Shown here: in pieces, positions 42,821-50,592 of the stretch
Position numbering within the stretch: position 1 is the stretch's first letter
Layout of the letters: every line of letters starts with the position of its first letter
Assembly (NCBI GenBank): GCA_963695195.1
Contig: CAVOGE010000007.1
Coordinates: forward strand, 1,054,001-1,118,000
Length of the DNA stretch: 64,000 nucleotides
Reading direction: 5' to 3'
DNA from: CF-167 sp963695195
GTDB taxonomy: Bacteria; Chloroflexota; Limnocylindria; QHBO01
Notes under the pieces: model-generated
Seen by the model: only the letters and a program-made list of their open reading frames with translations
The model's database searches: none
Told to the model about the DNA's origin: nothing
Translations under genes and position numbers: made by a program

Positions 42821-44135
42821 CGGTCGCGTCGAGGGCTCGGTCGATGATCGCGAACCCTTCGCGCAGCTGCTCCTCGGTGATGCACAGCGGCGGGTTGGTG
42901 AAGACCTGGTTCCAGTGCAGCATGGTGTACAGACCGTCCGCCTTCAGCCGCGCGTCGAGTGCCTGCATCTCCGGCGAGGTGCCGTTGAAGGGCGCCATCG
43001 GCTCCATCGTCTCGCGCGAGCGCACCAGCTCGAAGATGCCGAAGAGGCCGATGCTGCGGACCGTCCCCACGCTCGGGTGCCGGGCCTGGAGGCCGGCCAG
43101 CAGCTCCTTCATGACCGGATCGAGGCGCGCGGCGTTGCCGACCAGGTCGTCGTCGCGCAGCACGTTGACGGCCGCGATCGCCGCAGCGCAGCTGATCGGG
43201 TGGGACGAGTAGGTGAGCCCGCCGAAGTAGACCCGCTCGTTGAAGTGCTCGGCGATCCTGGGGCTCATCGCCACCGCGCCGAGCGGCATGTATGAGCTGG
43301 TCAGCCCCTTGGCCATCGTCAACAGGTCGGGCACGACGTTCCAGTGATCCACCGCGAACCAGCGTCCGGTGCGGCCGAAGCCAGCCATCACCTCGTCGGC
43401 GATCATCACGATGCCGTGCCTGGTGCACAGCTCGCGGATCCCCTGGAGGTAGCCGTCGGGCGGGATCAAGATCCCGTTGGTGCCGGTGACCGTCTCCATG
43501 ATGAAGGCGGCGATGGTGTGCGGCCCCTCGTACTGCATCACCTCTTCGATGTAGGCGAGGTGCTCCTCGACCGGCTCGGCCTCGCTGCGCGCCCAGCGCC
43601 ATGGGTCGAGCACGCGGATGATCCCCGGGATGCCCGGCTCGTTGGCCCAGCGTCGCGGGTCGCCGGTGACACTGATCGCCCCGGCGGTCGCGCCATGGTA
43701 CGAGCGGTGGTAGGCCATCACCTTCTGACGTCCGGTGGAGATGCGGGCCATGCGCAGGGCGTTCTCGTTGGCCTCGGCGCCGCCCAGCGTGAAGAAGAAC
43801 CGATTCAGGTCGCCCGGCGTGACCTCGGCGAGGAGCTGTCCGAGCCGGCCGCGGACCTCGGTGGCGAACTGCGGAGCGGCGAAGGCCAGCTTGTGGGCCT
43901 GCTCGGCGATGGCATCGGCCACGCGCTTGTCGCCATGGCCGATGTTGACGCTCATCAGCTGTGAATTGAAGTCGATGTAGCGCTTGCCGTCGGGGTCCCA
44001 GAAGTGGATCCCCTCGGCGCGGTCAACAACGATCGGGTTGATCTTTGCCTGGGCCGACCAGGAGAAGAAGGTGTACTCGCGGTTGAGGCGCAGGATCTCG
44101 TCGGTGGTGAGCCGATCGGTGGAGGTGACGGTCAT
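42804..44135 (-). CDS. Class III omega-aminotransferase (taurine/beta-alanine:pyruvate type)
   Basis: 443 aa PLP enzyme. FFFTLGGAEANENALRMARISTGRQKVMAYHRSYHGATAGAISVTGDPRRW is the cofactor phosphate region. IMIADEVMAGFGRTGRWFA holds the PLP-contacting Asp, and the Schiff-base Lys lies in DLLTMAKGLTSSYMPLGAVAMS. Substrates of close relatives are taurine, beta-alanine or beta-aminoisobutyrate. It leads the THI5-like importer operon and a ureidopropionase-like gene lies 4 kb away, so beta-alanine from pyrimidine breakdown is a reasonable guess. It is divergent from a truncated LuxR-type ATPase gene. Confidence 0.9.
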   Translation of the reverse strand: MTVTSTDRLTTDEILRLNREYTFFSWSAQAKINPIVVDRAEGIHFWDPDGKRYIDFNSQLMSVNIGHGDKRVADAIAEQAHKLAFAAPQFATEVRGRLGQLLAEVTPGDLNRFFFTLGGAEANENALRMARISTGRQKVMAYHRSYHGATAGAISVTGDPRRWANEPGIPGIIRVLDPWRWARSEAEPVEEHLAYIEEVMQYEGPHTIAAFIMETVTGTNGILIPPDGYLQGIRELCTRHGIVMIADEVMAGFGRTGRWFAVDHWNVVPDLLTMAKGLTSSYMPLGAVAMSPRIAEHFNERVYFGGLTYSSHPISCAAAIAAVNVLRDDDLVGNAARLDPVMKELLAGLQARHPSVGTVRSIGLFGIFELVRSRETMEPMAPFNGTSPEMQALDARLKADGLYTMLHWNQVFTNPPLCITEEQLREGFAIIDRALDATDAAIA

Positions 44136-44201
44136 CGGTACCTCGAAGGCGCACGGCTTGTGGGGGACCGATTACACCACAAGCCGCGTGTCGCAGAGGG
44201 G

Positions 44202-44207
44202 TAGCAT
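44202..44207 (+). promoter_or_regulatory. -10 box for leaderless ATPase-fragment gene
   Basis: TAGCAT-CGGTCCG-GTG, 7 nt gap, no SD; the same TAGCAT-CGG layout as before xdhC. It shows that the truncated gene still has a promoter. Confidence 0.45.
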
Positions 44208-44214
44208 CGGTCCG

Positions 44215-44817
44215 GTGAACCTGCTGGAGCGCGAATCGCTTCTCGGAAGGCTGCACACCGTGCTCTCGGAGAGTCGCCGCGGGCAGGGGAGGCTGGCGCT
44301 GATCGGCGGCGAGGCGGGGATCGGCAAGACGAGCCTGGTCGAGCAGCTCTGTGCTGACAGCGCCGGCCTGGTCCAGGTGCTGTGGGGGTCGTGCGACCCG
44401 GTCATGCCAGCCCGGCCGTTCGCACCGCTTCGCGATATCGCAGATGAGATCGGCGGCCCGCTGCGTGCGGCGCTGGATGCGGCTGATCGCGACCGGATCC
44501 TGGAGGCGTTCCTGGCAATGCTGCGACGACCCGCGGGACCGGTCCGCCTGATCGTCCTGGACGATATGCATTGGGCCGACGAGGCCACGCTTGACCTGCT
44601 CAGGATCGTCGGACGGCGCGTGCGCAGCCTCCGCGTGCTCGTCATCGCGACCTACCGCGACGACGAAGTGGGCAGCCGACACCCGCTCCGCCTGGCGCTC
44701 GGCGACATTCCGCCGGGCACGCTGGTCGAGCTTCGGGTGCCACCCCTCTCGCCCGCCGCCGTCGCCGAGCTGGCTCGAGGGGTGGAGATTGATCCGGCGG
44801 AGCTTCACCGCAACTGA
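44215..44817 (+). CDS. Truncated LuxR/MalT-type AAA ATPase
   Basis: 200 aa from GTG. The N-terminal STAND ATPase core is intact: LLERESLLGRLHTVL, Walker A ALIGGEAGIGKTS, Walker B LIVLDDMHWADEATLDLL and LVIATYRDDEV. The protein stops at AVAELARGVEIDPAELHRN, exactly where full-length relatives go on with a TGGNPFFV-like block, then hundreds of residues of helical repeats and a LuxR DNA-binding domain. None of the other frames continue the homology. It therefore looks like a deletion remnant, though it has a promoter and is followed within 50 nt by a hairpin terminator, so a short product may be made. Confidence 0.65.
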   Translation: MNLLERESLLGRLHTVLSESRRGQGRLALIGGEAGIGKTSLVEQLCADSAGLVQVLWGSCDPVMPARPFAPLRDIADEIGGPLRAALDAADRDRILEAFLAMLRRPAGPVRLIVLDDMHWADEATLDLLRIVGRRVRSLRVLVIATYRDDEVGSRHPLRLALGDIPPGTLVELRVPPLSPAAVAELARGVEIDPAELHRN

Positions 44818-44862
44818 CCGGGGTCTTCCGCCCCTAGCGCCGATTCGGCCAATCGCACACGA

Positions 44863-44892
44863 GCCGGGCTGGGCCGTCCAGCCCGGCTTCTT
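44863..44892 (+). terminator. Rho-independent terminator
   Basis: GCCGGGCTGG, loop GCCGT, CCAGCCCGGC: a perfect 10 bp GC stem followed by TTCTT at 44888-44892. It ends the truncated ATPase gene 46 nt after its stop and sits just past the convergent decarboxylase stop. Confidence 0.85.
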
Positions 44893-44896
44893 GGTG

Positions 44897-46293
44897 TCAG
44901 CCAGAAGGTCGCGTTCGCGCGCGCAGGATGGCATCGGCGGTGCGGTCGATATCGGCCTCGGTGGTCGACCAGTTGCTGACGCTGATGCGCATGGCCCCCA
45001 TCCCGTGCCAGGTGGTGGTGCCCATCCAGGCCTCACCGCCAGCCTGCACGCGTGCCACCACTTCGCGGGTGAACGCATCGGCATCGCCACCGTCGCCAGG
45101 CGTGAAGCGCACGAGCACCTGGTTCAGCACGACGTCATTCAGGATCTCGACCCCGTCAGCAGCGTCGAGCCGCTCCGCCATTCGTCGGGCCAGCTGGGAA
45201 CAGCGCTCGACCATCTCGCGCACCCCGCTCCGGCCGAGGGAGCGGAGGGCCGCGTAGACGATGAAGCCGCGCGCCCGGCGCGAGGAGTCAAGCACGTACT
45301 CCCAGTTGTCGCGGTGGGCGGCGTCCTGCATCAGGTACGCGGCTGTCGCCGACATCGCCGCGCGGTGTGCCTCGCGTCCCCGAACAGCGACGAACCCGCA
45401 GTCGTAGCCCGAGTTGAGCCACTTGTGCGCGTCGGTGGCCCACGAATCGGCGCGCTCGACGCCGGCGACGAGGTGGCGCAGCTCCGGACTTGCTGCAGCC
45501 CAGAGTCCAAACGCGCCATCGACATGGAGCCACGCGTTGGGGTGGCCGACAAGCGCGTCCGCCACCGCATTCGCCGGATCGAAGGCTCCGGTGTTCACGT
45601 TCCCCGCCTGGATGCAGACGATCGTCGGCATATCCGTGTCGAGCACCTCTGGCAACGCGTCCGCACGCATCCGCCCCTGCTCGTCGGTAGGGATCCTTGT
45701 CACCCGCTCACGACCGAGTCCGAGGTATTGCAGCCCGGCAAGCAGCGTGGAATGCACCTCATCTCCCACGATGACCCGGATCTCCGGTGCGCCGTACAGG
45801 CCGCGCGCCTCCACGTCCCAGCCGACCCGCTCGAGCACGGTATGGCGACCGACCGCGAGGCCCACGGTGCTGCCCAACGCCGCCCCGGTGGGGAAGCCGA
45901 AACTCGCATCGGCGGGCAAGCCGAGCAGTTCGAGCATCCACGGTCCAGCCACCAGCTCGGCGGCCGCGGCCGCCGGCGACAGCGGGTGGAGGTTGGCCGC
46001 CTGCGACCACGCGCCCGTCAGCCAGTCGGCTCCCGCCGCGGCTGGCAGCGACCCCCCGATCACGAAGCCAAAGTATCGCGGTCCCGCCGATGCCACCAGT
46101 CCCGGGTCGAAGTCGCGCGCCATCTCCTCGACGACCACCAAGGGGTCCTCCCCCCTTCAGGTAGCGGGCCGCCCAGCCGGGCCACCAGGCCGGCGTCATC
46201 GGTCTGTGCGCCGACATGGCGCTCGGGCAGCCCCAGGACGAATTCGATTCCCAGTTCCGCCGCCCGGCGCATGGCCCGTTCGCGCGATTCCAT
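44897..46293 (-). pseudogene. Group II PLP-dependent amino acid decarboxylase, frameshifted near the N-terminus
   Basis: ATG 46293 encodes MESRERAMRRAAELGIEFVL and LPERHVGAQTDDAGLVARLGGPLPEGG. The frame then leaves the homology at a C6 run (46150-46155) and resumes one base off as PLVVVEEMARDFDPGLVASA, continuing for 415 residues to the stop. One more G on the minus strand would join them as PEGGEDPLVVVEEM. The body is a typical group II decarboxylase (aromatic amino acid/glutamate type): FVIGGSLPAAAGADWL, CIQAGNVNTGAFDP, HVDGAFGLWA, and the PLP Lys in SWATDAHKWLN. The start lies 2 nt after the stop of the P-loop gene, implying coupling. Confidence 0.75.
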
Positions 46294-46295
46294 CG

Positions 46296-46898
46296 TCAGC
46301 CCGCGGGCGTCGCAGCGGCTGCGTGCAATGGCTCGCCGACCAGCTCGGCCAGCCGCTCGGCGATCGCCCACCAGTCGAACGACTCGGTGACGTCGGACGC
46401 CCGCACCGTAAGCAGCCGCTCCCCGGGGATGTAGGTCGGGATGATCCGGTCCAGGATCGTCTCGATCTCGTCACGGAACGCGTCGTTGGTGGAGCGCACC
46501 CCGTCGGCCAGCAGCGCCACATCGGGCAGCAGGCGCACGAACAGGTCGTAGGTGCCGGCCCACGAGCGGATGAGCGGCTCGACCTCGAACGGATCGGCGC
46601 CATCGGTCACCCGCAGGAAATACGCGAAGTTGTCGACCACGGACCGATCGGTCACGAGCACCTCGGCCTGATTTCGCAGCTCCAGCTCCTGCTGAATCTG
46701 CGCCATCAGCACCCAGAGCTGCGCCTCGGGCGTGGCCCCCTCATTGCGGCCCAGCGGGTTGAAGCGGATCACCTCGCGACCCACCTCGACGCTCCGCCCG
46801 GCCCGCCCGATCGTGCTGGCAAAGGCGTGCACCGCGTTCGTCTTGCGCACCGAATGCGAGCCGATGAAGGCGATCTTTGCGGCGTTCTTCCATGACAT
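46296..46898 (-). CDS. P-loop kinase-like protein (AAA_28/NadR-like) with altered Walker A
   Basis: 200 aa. Begins KIAFIGSHSVRKTNAVHAFASTIGRAGRSVEVGREVIR; relatives have GSxGxGKT, but here the last Gly before the Lys is Arg (GSHSVRKT). The rest fits a small nucleoside/nicotinamide-riboside kinase-like fold: AQLWVLMAQIQQELELRNQAEVLVTDRSVVDNFAYFLRV contains the Walker B/DR(S) region, and a C-terminal lid follows. Substrate unknown; activity is doubtful unless the Arg is tolerated. It overlaps nothing but is 2 nt upstream of the decarboxylase start, so they form an operon. Confidence 0.7.
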   Translation of the reverse strand: MSWKNAAKIAFIGSHSVRKTNAVHAFASTIGRAGRSVEVGREVIRFNPLGRNEGATPEAQLWVLMAQIQQELELRNQAEVLVTDRSVVDNFAYFLRVTDGADPFEVEPLIRSWAGTYDLFVRLLPDVALLADGVRSTNDAFRDEIETILDRIIPTYIPGERLLTVRASDVTESFDWWAIAERLAELVGEPLHAAAATPAG

Positions 46899-46974
46899 CG
46901 GTCAGCGCATTGTGCACGTCGGGGGACTATGCGATAAGGCTCCGCCGGACTAGCCTGCAGCAAGGAGGTTTGCG

Positions 46975-47364
46975 ATGGTCCAGCCGATCGAGCGGATCCT
47001 GGTGCGTCACCTGGGGAGCCGTCTGTCGGTGCCACTCTTCCTGGTCGACTCCGAGGGCACGCTGGTCTACTACAACGAAGCCGCCGAGGGCGTCCTGGGT
47101 CGTCGCTTTGACGACGCCGGCGAGATGGGCTTTGCGGAGTGGACCTCGGCCTTCGCCGTGCGCGATGACAGCGGGAGTCCGCTGGATATCGATGAGTTGC
47201 CGCTGGTCAAGGCACTGCGCGAGCGTCGCCCCGCTCACGCCCGCTTTGACATCACGGGCCTGGATGGAGCGATGCGCACCCTGGAGGTCGCCGCCTTCCC
47301 GCTGCAGGGCCAGGGCGGCAGCCGGCTTGGTGCTGTCGCGCTCTTCTGGGAGACCTCAGCGTGA
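46975..47364 (+). CDS. Stand-alone PAS domain protein
   Basis: 129 aa. A single PAS fold: LSVPLFLVDSEGTLVYYNEAAEGVLGRRFDDAGEM, then ALRERRPAHARFDITGLDGAMRTLEVAAFPLQGQGGSRLGAVALFWE. No kinase, cyclase or HTH output domain is attached, so it may act as a separate sensor subunit. AAGGAGG lies 6 nt before the ATG and TAGCCT about 20 nt upstream gives a -10. The metallo-hydrolase gene follows after 10 nt, so the two are likely co-transcribed. Confidence 0.82.
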   Translation: MVQPIERILVRHLGSRLSVPLFLVDSEGTLVYYNEAAEGVLGRRFDDAGEMGFAEWTSAFAVRDDSGSPLDIDELPLVKALRERRPAHARFDITGLDGAMRTLEVAAFPLQGQGGSRLGAVALFWETSA

Positions 47365-47374
47365 CACGCCGGTG

Positions 47375-48202
47375 ATGGTCCGGCTGTGGGGAACGCGCGG
47401 ATCGGTCGCAAGTCCAGGCCCCGACACGATCCGCTACGGCGGCAACACGGCCTGCGTCGAGGTCCGCACCGACGACGCGCTCCTCGTGCTCGACGCCGGG
47501 ACCGGCATCCGTCGGCTCGGGACGGCGCTGCGCGAGCACCAAGGCCGAATCGACCTGTTGCTGACCCATCTGCACCTCGACCACCTGCAGGGGATCGGCT
47601 TCTTTGAGCCGTGCTTCCGGGCGGACATCGAGTTGCACATCTGGGGTCCGCCATCCACGACCATGAATCTTCGGGAACGCCTGTCGCGATACCTGTCGCC
47701 GCCCCTCTTCCCGGTGCGCCTGCGCGATCTCGGCTCTCGAGTCTCGCTGCACGACGTGCCTGCCGAGCCCTTTACCGTCGGTTCGCTGACGATCAGCGCG
47801 GATGCGGTCATCCACCCCGACCCGACGGTCGGCTACCGCATCACCGGCGGGGGCCGGACGCTCGCCTACCTGCCGGATCACGAGCCCGCGCTGGGGGCCC
47901 CATCCTTCCCGCTGTCGCCGGGCTGGACCTCGGGGCACGGCGTGGCGGCTGGCGCTGACCTGCTGATCCACGATGCCCAGTACACCGCCGCCGAATATCC
48001 CGATCGGATCGGCTGGGGACACAGCTCGGTGGAGCACGCATGGGCCTTCGCCGTGCAGGCGGAGGCTCGCCGCCTCGTCACCTTCCACCACGATCCGAGC
48101 CATGCGGACGATCAGCTCGATCAACTGGTGGCCGACCTCCAGGCCCGCGATGGGCCGGAGGTGGTCGGTGGCGCAGAGGGGCTGGAGTTCACCCTCAACT
48201 GA
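47375..48202 (+). CDS. Metallo-beta-lactamase fold hydrolase
   Basis: 275 aa from ATG 47375. WGTRGSVASPGPDTIRYGGNTACVEVRTDDALLVLDAGTGIRRLG is followed by the metal motif LLLTHLHLDHLQGIGFFEP (HxHxDH). Later ligands are in AYLPDHEP, LIHDAQYT and HSSVEHAWAF...TFHHDPSHADD. The GTRGS/GGNTxC start is typical of the RNase Z-like/phosphodiesterase-like subgroup that includes cyclic-nucleotide phosphodiesterases. With two cyclase-domain proteins in the window a cyclic-nucleotide role is possible, but this is inference. It is the second gene after the PAS protein. Confidence 0.85.
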   Translation: MVRLWGTRGSVASPGPDTIRYGGNTACVEVRTDDALLVLDAGTGIRRLGTALREHQGRIDLLLTHLHLDHLQGIGFFEPCFRADIELHIWGPPSTTMNLRERLSRYLSPPLFPVRLRDLGSRVSLHDVPAEPFTVGSLTISADAVIHPDPTVGYRITGGGRTLAYLPDHEPALGAPSFPLSPGWTSGHGVAAGADLLIHDAQYTAAEYPDRIGWGHSSVEHAWAFAVQAEARRLVTFHHDPSHADDQLDQLVADLQARDGPEVVGGAEGLEFTLN

Positions 48203-48292
48203 CCTTCGCCGCTGGCCCGCTGAGCGGTGTGATGCGCTGCTGCAGGTGTAATGTATCGGCTCCCTGACCCGACCGAACCCAGGAGGAAACGA

Positions 48293-49141
48293 ATGGCGCG
48301 AATCATCCGCGCGGCCCTGTTGCAGGCCGACTGGACCGGCGACAAGGAGTCGATGATCTCCAAGCATGAGAAGTACGCGCGCGAGGCAGCCAAGCAGGGC
48401 GCCAAGGTGATGTGCTTCCAGGAGCTCTTCTACGGTCCGTACTTCTGCCAGGTGCAGGACCCGCAGTACTTCTCCTACACCGAACACATCCCGGACGGTC
48501 CCACGACCAAGCGCATGCAGGAACTGGCGCGCGAGACCGGGATGGTGTTGATCGTACCGATGTACGAGGAGGACTCGGACACGGCCGGGATCTACTACAA
48601 CACCGCCGCGGTGATCGACGCCGATGGCTCCTACCTGGGCAAGTACCGCAAGACCCACATCCCGCACGTCAAGGGCTTCTGGGAGAAGTTCTACTTCCGC
48701 CCCGGCAACACCGGCTACCCGGTCTTCGACACCGCCGTCGGCAAGGTGGGCGTCTACATCTGCTACGACCGCCATTTCCCCGAGGGCGCGCGGGCGCTGG
48801 GGCTCAACGGCGCCGAGCTGGTCTTCATTCCTTCGGCCACGTCGCGCGGGTTGAGCGAGTACCTGTGGCGCGTCGAGCAGGTCTCGCATGCGCTCGCCAA
48901 TGGGTACTACGTGGGGACGATCAACCGGGTCGGTATCGAGCCCCTTGGTGAAGACGACTTCTACGGGCAGTCCTACTTCGTGGATCCCCGCGGCCAGTTC
49001 GTCGGCGAGGTGGGGGACGCCTACAAGGAGGAGCTGCTGGTCCGCGACCTCGATATGGACACGATCACCGAGGTTCGGCAGCTCTGGCAGTTCTACCGTG
49101 ATCGGCGTCCCGATGCCTACGCTGACCTGGTGCGCCCGTAG
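48293..49141 (+). CDS. Beta-ureidopropionase/N-carbamoyl amidase (nitrilase superfamily)
   Basis: 282 aa with a near-perfect SD (AGGAGG, 6 nt before the ATG). The catalytic triad of the carbon-nitrogen hydrolase fold is Glu44 (CFQELFYGPYF), Lys120 (LGKYRKTHIPH) and Cys157 (VGVYICYDRHFPEGARALGLNGAE). FWEKFYFRPGNTGYPVFDT and VEQVSHALANGYYVGTINRVG match beta-ureidopropionases and N-carbamoylputrescine amidases. With dihydropyrimidinase at 53.9 kb and a beta-alanine-type aminotransferase at 43 kb, cleavage of N-carbamoyl-beta-alanine is the favoured role. The stop codon is part of a hairpin. Confidence 0.87.
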   Translation: MARIIRAALLQADWTGDKESMISKHEKYAREAAKQGAKVMCFQELFYGPYFCQVQDPQYFSYTEHIPDGPTTKRMQELARETGMVLIVPMYEEDSDTAGIYYNTAAVIDADGSYLGKYRKTHIPHVKGFWEKFYFRPGNTGYPVFDTAVGKVGVYICYDRHFPEGARALGLNGAELVFIPSATSRGLSEYLWRVEQVSHALANGYYVGTINRVGIEPLGEDDFYGQSYFVDPRGQFVGEVGDAYKEELLVRDLDMDTITEVRQLWQFYRDRRPDAYADLVRP

Positions 49142-49160
49142 GGTGGGCAGATACGGGCGC
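49132..49160 (+). terminator. Possible terminator hairpin at the amidase stop codon
   Basis: GCGCCCGTA (49132-49140) and TACGGGCGC (49152-49160): a perfect 9 bp inverted repeat with an 11 nt loop, with the TAG stop inside the left arm region. No clear T run follows. It directly precedes the palindrome-ended repeat. Confidence 0.4.
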
Positions 49161-49164
49161 CCGT

Positions 49165-49354
49165 TACTACGTGACGTAGTTCAACAGCGCATCTGCCCGC
49201 ATCAAGCACCGAATAGCACGTGAACTGCGTCATGCCACTACCTCTCGTAGTACGGCGACACGCGGAGGGCTCCGTACGCGCTGATGTACTACGTCACGTG
49301 GTGCGGCGACACGCGCCGAGCTCTCCACGTGCCGATGAACCACGTCACGTGGTA
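49165..49354. repeat. Palindrome-ended intergenic repeat, copy 1 (190 bp)
   Basis: Left end TACTACGTGACGTAGTTCA (49165-49183) and right end TGAACCACGTCACGTGGTA (49336-49354) are inverted repeats matching at 17 of 19 positions. A third copy of the end sequence lies inside at 49285-49303. Copy 2 at 62264-62414 shares both ends and the inner strings ACAGCGC, CTGCGTCA, GTACGGCGAC, GGGCTCCG and CCACGTGCCGATGAAC. Copy 1 is longer by about one inner unit of 39 bp. There is no coding capacity. It resembles a miniature inverted-repeat element or a REP-like palindromic family. Confidence 0.75.
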
Positions 49355-49378
49355 AGCCGTGGAGGACAGGGGACGTAG

Positions 49379-50371
49379 ATGGACTTCGGATTCACGCTCA
49401 AGCCCGATAACGACCTCGGACGCACCGTCGAGCTGACGAAGCGTGCCGAGGGAAATGGCTTCACGTACGGCTGGATCTTCGACAGCCACGTGCTGTGGCG
49501 CGAGCCGTACGTCCCGCTGACGCTGATGGCCCAGGCCACGACGGCCATGCGCCTCGGCACCTGTGTCACGAATCCCGCCACGCGCGAGCCGAGCGTCACC
49601 GCCTCGACCCTGGCGGTGCTCGACGAGCTGAGCGGCGGGCGGATGGACCTGGGGATCGGTCGCGGAGACAGCGCGCGCAGGGTGCTCGGCAAGCCGCCGA
49701 CCACCATGAAGACGCTCGAGGAGGCGATCGGCGTCATCCGCGACCTGGTCGAGGGCCGCACCGTCAACTTCGAGGGCACCGACCTGGTCCTCCCGTGGAC
49801 CGGCAAGTGGAAGCTCCCCGTCTGGGTCGCCGGCTACGGACCGATGGCGCTGGCCATGACCGGCCGCATCGCCGACGGACTGATCCTCCAGCTGGCCGAT
49901 CCCGACCTGATTCGGTTCTTCGTCGCGCAGGTCCGCGAGGCAGAGGCAGGCGCCGGCCGCTCACCGGGCAGCGTTCGCGTGCAGTCGGCGGCCGCCGCGC
50001 ACGTGGGCCCCCGCGAGGTCGGGCGTGAGCGGACCCGCTGGTTCCCCGCCCTGGTCAGCAACCACGTGGTCGACCTCGTGAACAGGTACCCGCGCGAGCA
50101 GCTGCCCGAGGCGCTGACCGGCTACGTCACTGACCGCACGGGGTACGACTACCTCCACCACGCCGAGGTCGGCTCGAGCAACGCGGCCTTCGTCGGCGAC
50201 GAGGTGATCGACCGGTTCTGCTTGCTGGGCGAACCCGACGAGCATGTCGCCAAGCTCCACGAGCTCGCCGACGCGGGCGTGGACCAGTTCAACTTCTACC
50301 TGATGAACGGCGACGAGGAAGACCAGCTGGACCGATACGGCCGCGACGTCATTCCCGCCATGAACCGATAG
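49379..50371 (+). CDS. LLM class F420-dependent oxidoreductase
   Basis: 330 aa luciferase-like monooxygenase (TIM barrel). DFGFTLKPDNDLGRTVELTKRAEGNGFTYGWIFDSHVLWREPYVPLTLMAQATTAMRLGTCVTNPATREPSVTASTLAVLDELSGGRMDLGIGRGDSARRVLG is the cofactor-binding half; LPVWVAGYGPMALAMTGRIADGLILQLADPDLI follows. LLM proteins use FMN or F420; F420 is likely because cofD and cofC are in the window. The genes on either side are a ureidopropionase-like amidase and an aminotransferase. The substrate is unknown, but a ring reduction or oxidation step in pyrimidine or hydantoin use is possible. The upstream repeat ends 24 nt before its start. Confidence 0.86.
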   Translation: MDFGFTLKPDNDLGRTVELTKRAEGNGFTYGWIFDSHVLWREPYVPLTLMAQATTAMRLGTCVTNPATREPSVTASTLAVLDELSGGRMDLGIGRGDSARRVLGKPPTTMKTLEEAIGVIRDLVEGRTVNFEGTDLVLPWTGKWKLPVWVAGYGPMALAMTGRIADGLILQLADPDLIRFFVAQVREAEAGAGRSPGSVRVQSAAAAHVGPREVGRERTRWFPALVSNHVVDLVNRYPREQLPEALTGYVTDRTGYDYLHHAEVGSSNAAFVGDEVIDRFCLLGEPDEHVAKLHELADAGVDQFNFYLMNGDEEDQLDRYGRDVIPAMNR

Positions 50372-50377
50372 GCGCGC

Positions 50378-50530
50378 GTGTCGCTGCGATTCGCCATCGG
50401 CGTGCGGGCGTTTATCGTCGTGGTGCTCGGTATCCTGTACTTCACCAGCGGCGACTCGTTCTACCTGGCCCTCGCCGCGATCGCGGTGCTCGGTGGGGCG
50501 TGGACCATCTACAGAGCGATGCGGAGTTGA
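50378..50530 (+). CDS. Small membrane protein, 50 aa
   Basis: GTG at 50378, 6 nt after the oxidoreductase stop, encodes a basic start (MSLRFAIGVRA) and two hydrophobic segments, FIVVVLGILYFTSG and SFYLALAAIAVLGGAWTIY, ending RAMRS. The hairpin-like two-segment layout with charged ends is typical of small integral membrane proteins. It matches no named family that I recognise. Its position between two metabolic genes on the same strand suggests it is part of the same transcript. Codon use is like its neighbours. Confidence 0.6.
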   Translation: MSLRFAIGVRAFIVVVLGILYFTSGDSFYLALAAIAVLGGAWTIYRAMRS

Positions 50531-50592
50531 ACCCATGACCTCGACACGAACCCGTCGGATCGACCGAATCGGGGAGATCCATCGCGCCGTTC

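Noticed and set aside
46150..46155. Programmed frameshifting at the C6 run in the decarboxylase
   Set aside because: A homopolymer could in principle slip, but this family is not known to use it, and similar indels occur in four other genes, favouring error or decay.
47252..48889. Minus-strand frame of 545 codons over the metallo-hydrolase and amidase
   Set aside because: Antisense to two genes with intact catalytic motifs.
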